A stretch of 64,000 nucleotides of DNA, taken from positions 1 to 64,000 of the forward strand of contig CAUJJW010000063.1 in the NCBI GenBank assembly GCA_963205105.1, read 5' to 3'. Below are positions 51,826 to 61,206 of this stretch, piece after piece. The notes under the pieces were generated by a model, which worked only from the letters and a program-made list of their open reading frames with translations, did no database searches and was not told the DNA's origin. Position numbers and translations under genes: made by a program. Positions within the stretch are counted from its first letter, which is position 1; every line of letters begins with the position of its first letter. The stretch comes from Verrucomicrobiota bacterium. Its GTDB lineage: Bacteria; Verrucomicrobiota; Verrucomicrobiia; Limisphaerales; CAIMTB01.

Positions 51826-52431
51826 TTACTTGGCCTTGTCGGCATCCTTCGGCGCGGCAGCGTCCTTCGCGGAGCCAAACGTGCGATCTCCACGGTGCGT
51901 GCGGCCCATGCGATCACCGCGACCACCGGCAGCTTCCTTGCCCTTCGCGGGCTCTTCGGTCTTCGGCGGAGGCGGGTTCGAGCTCTCGATGTTGACCTTG
52001 AGCTTGATGTTCACGTCCGCGTGCAGTCGCAGATCGACCTCATGGTCACCGAGGGTGCGGATCGGATGCTCGATGTGGATCTTCTTCTTGTCCACGGCCG
52101 CCTCGAACTGGTTGCGCAGTTCGTCGGCGATCAGTCCGGCGGTGATGCTGCCGAACATCTTGCCATCTTCACCCGTCTTGACCTTCAGGTGCAGCGTCAG
52201 CTTCGCGAGGCTGCGCCCGATGTCGCTCATGGCGTTGAGTTCGTGCGCTTCACGCTCGGCGCGGCGCTGCTTCAGCACTTCCAGGCGACGCTTGTTCGTG
52301 GCGGTCAGCGGCACAGCCAGTCCGCGAGGGATCAGGTAATTGCGCGCGAAGCCCGGGGAGACTTTGACGTGGTCCGTCTCGGCACCGAGGCCGACGACGT
52401 TCTTGACGAGGATGATTTCGGTCTTGGACAT
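51826..52431 (-). CDS. rplI: 50S ribosomal protein bL9
   Basis: The 201-residue protein has the N-terminal L9 domain (KTEIILVKNVVGLGAETDHVKV, SPGFARNYLIPRGLA), a long connecting helix (NKRRLEVLKQRRAEREAHE) and the C-terminal L9 domain up to about residue 150 (LFGS-like KMFGSITAGLIADEL). An extra tail of about 50 Pro/Lys/Gly-rich residues (PPPPKTEEPAKG to DADKAK) goes beyond the normal length of 149 and is probably disordered. It is last in the pth-rpsF-ssb-rplI run, 65 bp after ssb, with rpsR missing in between. Confidence 0.96.
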   Translation of the reverse strand: MSKTEIILVKNVVGLGAETDHVKVSPGFARNYLIPRGLAVPLTATNKRRLEVLKQRRAEREAHELNAMSDIGRSLAKLTLHLKVKTGEDGKMFGSITAGLIADELRNQFEAAVDKKKIHIEHPIRTLGDHEVDLRLHADVNIKLKVNIESSNPPPPKTEEPAKGKEAAGGRGDRMGRTHRGDRTFGSAKDAAAPKDADKAK

Positions 52432-52496
52432 GGTAGCGGGGGGGTTAAATCAGTTGAGGAGCGCCGCGCGGGCGCAATAAGAGTCTCTTCGTTAGT

Positions 52497-52994
52497 TCAA
52501 AAGGGCACATCATCGACTTCACCGGACGGGGCGTCGCCGCCTTCCGGAGTTGCTGGGGCGGCAGGAGCGGGTCGAGCCTGACGGGGCGCAGGCGCAGGGG
52601 TCGATGGAGCTCCGAAACCGGAGCCCGAAGCAGGCCCCGGCCCACTGCCATCGGCGGCGCGATTGCCACCAATGAACTGAAAGTTCTCCATCACGACCCG
52701 GAGCTTGCTGACTTTCTGGCCGGTGTTCTTGTCATCCCATTGGTCGAGCTTGAGGCGTCCTTCCATGAAGAGCGGGTTGCCCTTCTTCAGGTATTGGCCA
52801 ATCAGCTCCGCCTGTTTTCCCCAGGCATCAACGTCGATGAAAGTGACCTCTTCCTTGGTCTCCCCGGTCTCCGTCTTGTACGAGCGGTTGACCGCAAGTC
52901 CCAGACGAGCCACCGCCTGCCCCTTCGGGGTGTAGCGCAGCTCCGGGTCCCGCGTCAGGTTCCCGAGCAGGATGACCTTGTTGAAGCTCGCCAT
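52497..52994 (-). CDS. ssb: Single-stranded DNA-binding protein
   Basis: The 165-residue protein has the OB-fold core (residues 1-105: FNKVILLGNLTRDPELRYTP, FIDVDAWGKQAELIGQYLKKG, FMEGRLKLDQWDDK), a Gly/Pro/Ala-rich linker and the acidic tip EVDDVPF that recruits partner proteins. It sits between rpsF and rplI, the conserved order in most bacteria. Confidence 0.97.
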   Translation of the reverse strand: MASFNKVILLGNLTRDPELRYTPKGQAVARLGLAVNRSYKTETGETKEEVTFIDVDAWGKQAELIGQYLKKGNPLFMEGRLKLDQWDDKNTGQKVSKLRVVMENFQFIGGNRAADGSGPGPASGSGFGAPSTPAPAPRQARPAPAAPATPEGGDAPSGEVDDVPF

Positions 52995-53017
52995 GGCAGT
53001 ACCGGATCAACCGCTGT

Positions 53018-53326
53018 TCAGGCCGTCTGACCTGCCGTCGCCGATGCCGACGTGAACACCACCCGCAGCACGTCCTCGTTCAGGCGGAACTTCCCACGGA
53101 GGGTCGTCAGCGTCGACGGCTCACTCTCGAAGATGAAGTTCACGTAGAAGCCGGATTGGTGCTTCTTGCTGGCGATCCGGGCAAATGGACGTTTGTCCAT
53201 CTTCTGGACGGTTTCCACCTTCCCACCCGCGGCGGTAATGTCGGCCGAGATGTGGTCGATGACGTCCTTGACCCCTTCTTCCTTACCCGCTGTGTTCAAA
53301 ATGAACAGTCCTTCGTAACGTTTCAC
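53018..53326 (-). CDS. rpsF: 30S ribosomal protein bS6
   Basis: The product has 102 residues with KRYEGLFILN at the start, then VETVQKMDKRPFARIASKKHQSGFY and VNFIFESEP, all bS6 features. The start is the GTG at 53326, 6 nt after AAAAGGAAAC. Another GTG at 53344 overlaps pth's stop (GTGA) but would add six untypical residues. Confidence 0.95.
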   Translation of the reverse strand: MKRYEGLFILNTAGKEEGVKDVIDHISADITAAGGKVETVQKMDKRPFARIASKKHQSGFYVNFIFESEPSTLTTLRGKFRLNEDVLRVVFTSASATAGQTA

Positions 53327-53340
53327 GGCGTTTCCTTTTC

Positions 53341-53925
53341 TCACCTGGCCTGCCCGTTGTAGCGGGTCATGGCTTTCTCAATGCCTTCGTCAAACCAGCA
53401 GGTCACCTGAGCCACGGCGTGTTTCAGGACCCGCCCAAAAACTTCCATTTCCTCGGTGGTGAATCGACCGAGCACATGCCCGGTTATCTCGCGCACCACC
53501 GCTTCAGTCCGACCTATCCCGAGCCGCAGTCGCGCATACGACCGCGTCCCAAGATGGGTCTCCACGGACTCCAGTCCGTGGTGCCCTCCGCTGCTTCCGT
53601 CCGGCCGAAGCCGAACCTTGCCCAGCGGCAAATCCGCATCGTCCACCACCACCAGCACCCGGGGCACCTCCACCCGGTAATACCGGAGCAAGGCACCGAC
53701 CGCTTCCCCGCTCGCGTTCATGTACGTCTGGGGCCGGACCAACCAAATGGTCCGACCTTGCACCGCACCGCGAGCCACCAGCGCCTCGAACCGCCGCTCG
53801 GACTTCCACTCGGCACCCCAGACCCGTGCCAATTCCTCCACCAGGAGGAACCCGGCATTGTGCCGGGTCCGGGAATACTCCGCCCCGGGATTTCCGAGGC
53901 CGGCGATCATGAACGGCTCTGTCAC
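53341..53925 (-). CDS. pth: Peptidyl-tRNA hydrolase
   Basis: The protein is about 194 residues and releases peptides from dropped-off peptidyl-tRNA. It has MIAGLGNPGAEYSRTRHNAGFLLVEELA (catalytic His in RHNAG), the VRPQTYMNASGEAVG segment, VVVDDADLPLGKVRLR (catalytic Asp) and GSSGGHHGLESVETHLGT. Start GTG at 53925 or ATG at 53910 (five codons later). rplY is upstream and rpsF downstream on the same strand. Confidence 0.95.
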   Translation of the reverse strand: MTEPFMIAGLGNPGAEYSRTRHNAGFLLVEELARVWGAEWKSERRFEALVARGAVQGRTIWLVRPQTYMNASGEAVGALLRYYRVEVPRVLVVVDDADLPLGKVRLRPDGSSGGHHGLESVETHLGTRSYARLRLGIGRTEAVVREITGHVLGRFTTEEMEVFGRVLKHAVAQVTCWFDEGIEKAMTRYNGQAR

Positions 53926-53999
53926 CGGCCTGGAAAGCGGCCTCGGTCCGCGGGAATCCAAAGACCCGCCCGACCGAACCCGCTTCGTTCAAGGCGAGA

Positions 54000-54713
54000 T
54001 CACTTCTTCTCGGCCTTGGCGGCACCCTTGTCCCCGCCCTTCTTGGCGTCGGGAGCCGCGGCAGCGTCGTCGCCCTTCTTCTCCTTGATCATCTCGACCT
54101 CGGCGGCTCCGGCGGCGGCTTCTCCCTCGGCAGGAGTTGCTTCCACTTCGGTGCGCGGCGCGGCGACGCTCAGGACGGGCACATTCTTGTCACCCAGAAT
54201 TTCAACCCCGGCAGGCGTCGGGATTTCGCCCAGGTGCAACACCTTGTTGAGCACCATGTCGGAAACGTCGACGGCGAGCACTTCGGGAAGGTCGGCAGGC
54301 AGCGCGCGAACCTTCAGCTTGTGCAGAACGTGCTCGAGCACCCCGCCGTCCTTGACGCCCACCGGCGTGCCAACGGTTTCCACCGGAACCATCACCGTGA
54401 CCTTTTCGGTCGGCGAAACCTCGTGGAAATCGATATGGAGCACGGAACCCGAAATCGGGTCATGCTGCACTTCCTGGACCAAGGCGAGACGCACGGGACG
54501 CGCATCTCCTTCGATCGCAAGATCCACGAGGATGTTCTCGGAGGCCGAATGCGCGATCAGCTTGTCGAGTTCGCGCTGGTTCAGCTCAAGAGTTTGGGAG
54601 GCCGTCTTCCCACCGTAAATCACGGTAGGAACTCGGCCGGCGGCGCGCAGTTTGTTCACCGCATTGCGGCCGGCGACGCTTCGCGTATAGGCGGTCAATG
54701 GAACCGATTTCAT
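54000..54713 (-). CDS. rplY: 50S ribosomal protein bL25 (Ctc/TL5 form)
   Basis: The 237-residue protein has the 5S rRNA-binding L25 domain (about 1-95: AVNKLRAAGRVPTVIYGGK, LVQEVQHDPISGSVLHIDFHEV) and the C-terminal TL5 beta domain (about 96-185, VPVETVGTPVGVKDGGVLEHVL, LPADLPEVLAVDVSDM). A roughly 45-residue Lys/Ala/Asp-rich tail follows. It belongs to the CTC/TL5 group rather than the short E. coli L25. It precedes pth. Confidence 0.95.
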   Translation of the reverse strand: MKSVPLTAYTRSVAGRNAVNKLRAAGRVPTVIYGGKTASQTLELNQRELDKLIAHSASENILVDLAIEGDARPVRLALVQEVQHDPISGSVLHIDFHEVSPTEKVTVMVPVETVGTPVGVKDGGVLEHVLHKLKVRALPADLPEVLAVDVSDMVLNKVLHLGEIPTPAGVEILGDKNVPVLSVAAPRTEVEATPAEGEAAAGAAEVEMIKEKKGDDAAAAPDAKKGGDKGAAKAEKK

Positions 54714-54751
54714 CTCGTCTGCTCATCTGCCCTGGTTGGCGCTCCAACAAC

Positions 54752-55696
54752 CTAGCTGGTTCGCCCACCTTTGAACTCAAACAGTGAAGTCACCGACGAA
54801 TTACTGTGAATCCGTTTGATGGCCTCACCCAACAGGCTCGCCACGGACAGGGTGGTGAGCTTGATGCCGCGATACGCGGGGCGGGGGACCGTATCAGTGG
54901 TAATCAATTCGTCAATATTCGATTTCCGAAGTCGCTCCACCGCGAGGTCAGTCAACAGGGCATGCGACACACACGCCAGGATCTGTTTGGCCCCCTTCGA
55001 CTCCAGCAATCGTGCTGCCGAGGTCAGCGTTCCCGCTGTTTCCGTCAGGTCGTCCACCATCAGCACAGTCTTGCCCCGGATCTCACCGATCACCGTCATG
55101 GATTCCACCTCCGAGGCGCTCTTCCGGCGCTTCGCCACGATCGCCAAACCAGCCCCCAGCACCTGGGAGTAGGCATGCGCCATCTTGATGCCGCCCACAT
55201 CCGGACTCACCACCACCAGGTTCTTCAGTTTCTTCGTCCGGATGTAGTCGTACATCACTGGCGCCGCATACAGATGATCCACCGGGATATCGAAAAAGCC
55301 CTGAATTTGCTGGGCATGCAGGTCCATCGTCAGCACCCGATGCGCTCCCGCGGCCACGATCAGGTTGGCCACCAGTTTCGCCGTGATCGGCACCCGGGGC
55401 TGGTCCTTCCGATCCTGTCGGGCATACCCGTAAAAGGGGATCACCGCCGTGATCCGCGTCGCACTCGCCCGACGAAGCGCGTCGATCATGATGAACATCT
55501 CCATCAGGCTGTGGTTCGTCGGAGGACAAGTCGACTGAACCACGAAAACATCCTGCCCACGGACGTTTTCCTCGATCTTGACGAAGGTCTCGCCGTCGGG
55601 GAACTGGGTGCACTGCAACCGGCCCAGTTCAACGCCGATACTGGAGCAGATCGCCTCGGCCAGGGGGCGGTTCGAGTTGCCGCTAAAAATCTTCAC
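54752..55696 (-). CDS. prs: Ribose-phosphate pyrophosphokinase (PRPP synthetase)
   Basis: The product is 314 residues, the normal family length, from a GTG at 55696 just before KIFSGNSNRPLAEAICSSIG. It has FPDGETFVKIEENVRGQDVF, QSTCPPTNHSLMEM, VIPFYGYARQDRKDQPR (ATP loop), VLTMDLHAQQIQGFFDIPVDHL, VVSPDVGGIKMA and the PRPP signature VLMVDDLTETAGTL. It supplies PRPP for purine, pyrimidine, His and Trp biosynthesis. It heads the prs-rplY-pth-rpsF-ssb-rplI cluster on the minus strand. Confidence 0.96.
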   Translation of the reverse strand: MKIFSGNSNRPLAEAICSSIGVELGRLQCTQFPDGETFVKIEENVRGQDVFVVQSTCPPTNHSLMEMFIMIDALRRASATRITAVIPFYGYARQDRKDQPRVPITAKLVANLIVAAGAHRVLTMDLHAQQIQGFFDIPVDHLYAAPVMYDYIRTKKLKNLVVVSPDVGGIKMAHAYSQVLGAGLAIVAKRRKSASEVESMTVIGEIRGKTVLMVDDLTETAGTLTSAARLLESKGAKQILACVSHALLTDLAVERLRKSNIDELITTDTVPRPAYRGIKLTTLSVASLLGEAIKRIHSNSSVTSLFEFKGGRTS

Positions 55697-56018
55697 GAAT
55701 GATGCGGATGGGGTTGTGGATCGACGCCACGCCCGGGACACCCCCGGAAGCGCGTAGAAGCGGCGCCACGCTATGCAGCGCCAGCGGGGCTGTCCACGCG
55801 CTTTATGAACTCGCGGTGACATTTCACCGTCCATTCCAACGCTAACCCGCACCACCCCAACATTTTCTAAACAACCGCTTCCACGCCAGATTCGCCTCCC
55901 CCAACCCAGGCTTTCCATCGATGGCCGCGCCTCGCGCATGCCCTGAAAACGTAACAACCACCGAATTCCTTACAGGATTTATTTCGATTTCTTCACGGAC
56001 ACCCCCGCCCCATCAAAA
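55697..56018. other. Intergenic leader of prs, no gene seen
   Basis: About 320 bp between the degP terminator and the prs start. An open frame extends prs by 87 codons, but its composition is unlike PRPP synthetase. The AT-richer part around 55860-55990 may hold the prs promoter; no box was assigned. Confidence 0.45.
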
Positions 56019-56044
56019 CCCCGGCTGGCTTGCGCCAACCGGGG
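56019..56044 (-). terminator. Rho-independent terminator of the degP-like gene
   Basis: On the minus strand, CCCCGGTTGGC pairs with GCCAGCCGGGG (one mismatch) around a 4-nt loop, followed directly by TTTTGAT. It is 36 bp after the stop of the serine protease gene. Confidence 0.75.
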
Positions 56045-56080
56045 TGATTCAACGTTCAACGCCCCAACCTGGAACCCGGC

Positions 56081-57643
<1,563 letters not shown>

Positions 57644-57763
57644 CGTGTTCGGTTCACTTGCGATCACGCGAACAACATGGATCCGCCGCCTCAGCGCAGC
57701 CTTTCCCGATCATTACAGATTGGTAAGGGTCCAGCGCTGCCCTGCCCCGCTTCCAACGCCCGG

Positions 57764-58534
57764 CTAACGCTTGTCCCGCTGGCGCCGCTCCAGCATCCCC
57801 GAAACTTCCCCGTGCAGTCGTCGGGCCAGTTCCTTGCGGTCGGAGACACCCGAAATAGGTTCCCCGTACTCCACGCGCCCCACGATCCAGCGCTTGGCCA
57901 TGAGGTTCAGAAAATGCGGCGCAAAGGTCATGTCGCGCCAATACGCGACATCCTCGGAAACCGTCCCTTCATCCACCTCGTAGGTGATGCAAGCCGGCGT
58001 CACCGGCCAACCGTTCGCCGCTGCCGGCTCCAGCAGCGAAGGCCGAAACGGCAGAACCGAATCGCCTCCCGAACTGGTGCCCTCCGGAAAAATCGCCACC
58101 ACCGTGCCTCCTTCGATGATCGGGCGAAACGCGGAGGCGATTTCGGCGACGTGCGAGCGCAGGTCACGCCGCAGAAATAAGGTGCCCGCACACCGCGCCA
58201 AGGACCCCATGAAGGGCCAGCGCGCCACCTCCGCCTTCGACACGAACAGCATGGGGCCCGAAATCGCGATCACCCCGATATCCAGGTATCCCAGATGGTT
58301 GCAGACCACCATCCCCCGGGTTGGCACGCGACCCACATGTTCGGCCCGGATCCCGACACGGGTCAGCGAGCGCCGACCCCAGCGCTGGACCCAGGCTGCG
58401 CACACTTTCGGATCGTTGCCCAATCCGCGCCGCCGGAACCTCCAGGCATGCTCGAGCACTCCGAGACCGGTGATCCCCACAAAGGCCAGGGAACGGGTCA
58501 GGACACGGACAGGATGACGCAATGCGGGAAACAT
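57764..58534 (-). CDS. 1-acyl-sn-glycerol-3-phosphate acyltransferase (PlsC family)
   Basis: The 256-residue enzyme has a hydrophobic N terminus, the NHxxxxD motif as VCNHLGYLDIG, the FLRRD strand and FPEGTSSGG, the lysophosphatidate-binding motif II/III of the PlsC family. It acylates lysophosphatidic acid or a related lyso-lipid in the inner membrane, a step in phospholipid synthesis. The C-terminal sequence includes EYGEPISGVSDRKELARRLH. It precedes the degP-like gene on the same strand by about 120 bp. Confidence 0.9.
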   Translation of the reverse strand: MFPALRHPVRVLTRSLAFVGITGLGVLEHAWRFRRRGLGNDPKVCAAWVQRWGRRSLTRVGIRAEHVGRVPTRGMVVCNHLGYLDIGVIAISGPMLFVSKAEVARWPFMGSLARCAGTLFLRRDLRSHVAEIASAFRPIIEGGTVVAIFPEGTSSGGDSVLPFRPSLLEPAAANGWPVTPACITYEVDEGTVSEDVAYWRDMTFAPHFLNLMAKRWIVGRVEYGEPISGVSDRKELARRLHGEVSGMLERRQRDKR

Positions 58535-58567
58535 GAAATCGAGCTGGGCAGGAACGATGGCTCGGCG

Positions 58568-59173
58568 TCACAACGGTTGTTCCCGCAGCCACGTCCGCCA
58601 GTCCTCCAGTGTGTCGATGTCCCGCAACCGCCGGAGTTCGGCAACACGCAGTCCTGCGTCCGCGATCCGTCGGCGGGTCATCTCGAAGACCTGGTCGGTG
58701 CTCCAGGGGATTTCGCGAAACAACTCGGGAAGCGGCTGCCCCAGACCCACCAGCCAATACCCGCCATCCGTGGCCGGTCCCAGCACGACATCATGCTCCT
58801 GCAGCGCGTCGAAGGCAGACTGGATGTCCGCGGCTCCGAACTCCGGACAATCGGCGCCCAGGATCAGAACATTCGAAACACCCTCGGTGAAGGCTTCCGT
58901 CATCGCCCGGCAGAGGCGCTCCCCCAAATCGCCCTCGCCCTGGGGACGGACGTTCCATCCCGCGCGACGCCAGGCACCCACCTCCGCCGCCGCGTCGTCC
59001 GGCGCGAACCGCAACTCGACGTCCTGCCGTCCGCTGAGCCTCGACAGCGTCAACCCGACCAGCACCTGGTAAATCGCCGCCGCCGCTTCGGCGTCCAGCT
59101 GGGCAGCGATCCGGGTTTTGACAAACCCCGGACGTGGCGCCTTCAGGAACACGATGACCCGGCCGTTCCTCAA
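58568..59173 (-). CDS. TIGR04282 family glycosyltransferase
   Basis: The 201-residue protein starts at a TTG overlapping the stop of the upstream gene (TTGA). It has a GT-A-like core of the TIGR04282/DUF2064 family: VIVFLKAPRPGFVKTRI, QGEGDLGERL, ILGADCPEFGAADI, VLGPATDGGYWLVGL and PWSTDQVFEMTRRRI. Members are linked to surface glycolipid and, in cyanobacteria, arsenosugar synthesis, but the substrate is not readable. The in-frame upstream extension has no support. Confidence 0.85.
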   Translation of the reverse strand: MRNGRVIVFLKAPRPGFVKTRIAAQLDAEAAAAIYQVLVGLTLSRLSGRQDVELRFAPDDAAAEVGAWRRAGWNVRPQGEGDLGERLCRAMTEAFTEGVSNVLILGADCPEFGAADIQSAFDALQEHDVVLGPATDGGYWLVGLGQPLPELFREIPWSTDQVFEMTRRRIADAGLRVAELRRLRDIDTLEDWRTWLREQPL

Positions 59174-59724
59174 TCCTCGCCACCCTTCGAGTTGAATTGG
59201 TCCTCCTTGCGGCGGAACAGGACGTTGAAGGTGGTCATCGACCCGTAGCAGCGGGTGATGTAGCCCTGCCAGTCGAACTTTTCCGTATCGGTGAGTTTGT
59301 CGCTGCCGTTGAGCTTCTGTTCCAGTGTCCGGAGATTGTTCCGCATCATCACGATCTTGTGGAAGAACGCGTCGAGCGGCATTTCCTTGGTCGAGAGCGT
59401 CGGGTCCGCGGGATGCAGCACTAGCTTGCCGCCGTGCCACCGCGCCGCGAGCTCGTCTCGCACCGCATTGGGCTGTTCGATGCCCAGACGATCCGCCACC
59501 GCCTTGACCGTCGCCTCGATCAGTTGTGCCAAAGGCAGTTCGAGTCCGCTCAGTGAAGCCGTCGCCTCGGCAGGCTGAAGCCCGCTGGCCTCCGGCGAAA
59601 CCTGGCGCCGGATCCCGTCGTCGAAGAGCACCGTGGCGGATTGGTCGTCAATGGCCCGCACGGTTCCGATCCCGTGGTTCGGATGCAGCACCCGCATGCC
59701 GATGTGAATGGCGGCGATGTTCAT
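59170..59724 (-). CDS. CarD/Tudor-like domain protein of unknown function
   Basis: The 184-residue product starts with HIGMRVLHPNHGIGTVRAIDDQ and VLFDDG, which resembles the Tudor-like fold of CarD/TRCF RNA-polymerase-interacting domains or the similar fold at the end of UvrD/PcrA helicases. The remaining 130 residues contain a helical part (LAQLIEATVKAVADRLGI) and a tail with a conserved-looking KFDWQGYITRCYGSMTTFNV. Function is unknown. Its stop overlaps the next start. Confidence 0.6.
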   Translation of the reverse strand: MNIAAIHIGMRVLHPNHGIGTVRAIDDQSATVLFDDGIRRQVSPEASGLQPAEATASLSGLELPLAQLIEATVKAVADRLGIEQPNAVRDELAARWHGGKLVLHPADPTLSTKEMPLDAFFHKIVMMRNNLRTLEQKLNGSDKLTDTEKFDWQGYITRCYGSMTTFNVLFRRKEDQFNSKGGED

Positions 59725-59784
59725 GGCGGGAGCCTACCGAAAGGCCCGCCACACTCCAAGCCAAGGGAAGCCGTTCGCTCCCGG

Positions 59785-61137
59785 CTACTCCACCGCCAGG
59801 CTGTACAGGTGGCGATGCCCTCGAAGCAACAGTTCCCGACCGACCACCGCCGGGGAGGCATCGAAGCGATCATCCAAGGTGTTGACCGCCAAGACCTCCA
59901 GTTTGGGACCGTGCCGCAGGACCGCCGTTTTGCCATCCCGGCCCACCACATACACTCGCCCCGCTGCCCCCACCGGCGAGCCATACACACCGAAGATCCC
60001 CTCCAGCCGTTCGGCTTCATAGTCCGCGCGCCCATCCGCCGTTGCGAAGCGCGAAAGCATCGCGTTGTTTCCGGACAGGAAATAGAGGGCGCCGTCGTAC
60101 AGCAGCGGCGAGGGAACGTACGGAGCGCTCTTGCCATGCTTCCATCGGATCGCATCCGTGTCCGTCAGGTCGCCGTCCCGGCCCAGTTGGATGGCCAGGA
60201 TGGCCGCCCCCCGAAACCCGCTCAGCAGATAGGCGGTGGTGTCATCCACGACCGGGGTGGGAATCACATTCACCGTCATCCCGCCGCATTCCCAGAGCTG
60301 CTTGCCCGTGGCGAGTTCATAGCTCCGGATCCGCCCGGTCGAACTCACGATCACCTCGGTCCGGCCCGGCCGCTCCACCACCATCGGCGTCGACCAGCTG
60401 GTCGGTTCACTGCGCGCCTGTCGCCACAGTTCCTTGCCGCTCTTCTTGTCGAGAGCCACCACGAAATCTTCGCCCTCATGATCCCAGGGGATCACCACCA
60501 CATCCCCGTAAACCGCCGGGGAAGCCCCTTCGCCAAACGCGTTGCGGGTCAGCATACGACCCAGGCGCTTCTCCCACTTCACCTGTCCGTTCAAATCCAG
60601 GCCGTACACCCCCCGCGATCCGAACGACGCGATCAACCAGTTGCCGTCGGTGACCGGCGAGGAGGAGGCAAACCCGTGATCTTTATGGTGACCTTCATGG
60701 GGGATCTCCTCCACCACGGTACGGCGCCAGGCAATCTGGCCCGTCTGACGGTCCAACGCGACAACCTGGAAGCGGTAGGGTTTCGAGGGTTTCTCCACCA
60801 CCTGCGCCCCTCCGCCCGTGGGTGCCGGTGCGGCGGGCGGCCTCGACTCCGCGGCGGTGTCGGTCTCCGGCAAATCCGCCGGCATGGCGGTTAATAGATA
60901 GATCCTATCTTTCCAGACGATAGGCGTGGAGGTTCCGAAACCCGGGATCACCGACTTCCAACGCACGTTCTTGGTCTCGCTCCATTCGGTCGGCGGCGTC
61001 GCCTTCGGAGCGACCCCGGTTCCCAGCGGACCGCGCCATTGTGGCCAGTCATCGCCTGGATGGTCGGCCGCCGCCGCCGAGAAGGAAACCATGGAAGAAG
61101 CTAACCAACCCCAGAAGCGCGCATGGGACCGCAACAT
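59785..61137 (-). CDS. Exported PQQ-like beta-propeller protein
   Basis: The product is about 450 residues with a signal peptide (start ATG 61137; cleavage near SFSAAAA). It has the start DDWPQWRGPLGTGVAPKATPP, then blades with VVALDRQTGQIAWRR, YGLDLNGQVKWEK, VVALDKKSGKELWRQ and SYELATGKQLWE. This family is numerous in Verrucomicrobiota/Planctomycetes genomes. The role of the paralogue at 43217 and of this one is unknown; no cytochrome or pathway neighbours help. Confidence 0.85.
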   Translation of the reverse strand: MLRSHARFWGWLASSMVSFSAAAADHPGDDWPQWRGPLGTGVAPKATPPTEWSETKNVRWKSVIPGFGTSTPIVWKDRIYLLTAMPADLPETDTAAESRPPAAPAPTGGGAQVVEKPSKPYRFQVVALDRQTGQIAWRRTVVEEIPHEGHHKDHGFASSSPVTDGNWLIASFGSRGVYGLDLNGQVKWEKRLGRMLTRNAFGEGASPAVYGDVVVIPWDHEGEDFVVALDKKSGKELWRQARSEPTSWSTPMVVERPGRTEVIVSSTGRIRSYELATGKQLWECGGMTVNVIPTPVVDDTTAYLLSGFRGAAILAIQLGRDGDLTDTDAIRWKHGKSAPYVPSPLLYDGALYFLSGNNAMLSRFATADGRADYEAERLEGIFGVYGSPVGAAGRVYVVGRDGKTAVLRHGPKLEVLAVNTLDDRFDASPAVVGRELLLRGHRHLYSLAVE

Positions 61138-61206
61138 GGGCCGGGAGAATGGAGACGATTTCGCCAAATGCAACGGCCCGCCGCGAAGTTCCGCGGAATC
61201 CCAAAA

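Noticed and set aside
55700-55957. 87-residue N-terminal extension of PRPP synthetase
   Set aside because: The family length is reached exactly from the GTG at 55696, and the extension has no conserved sequence.
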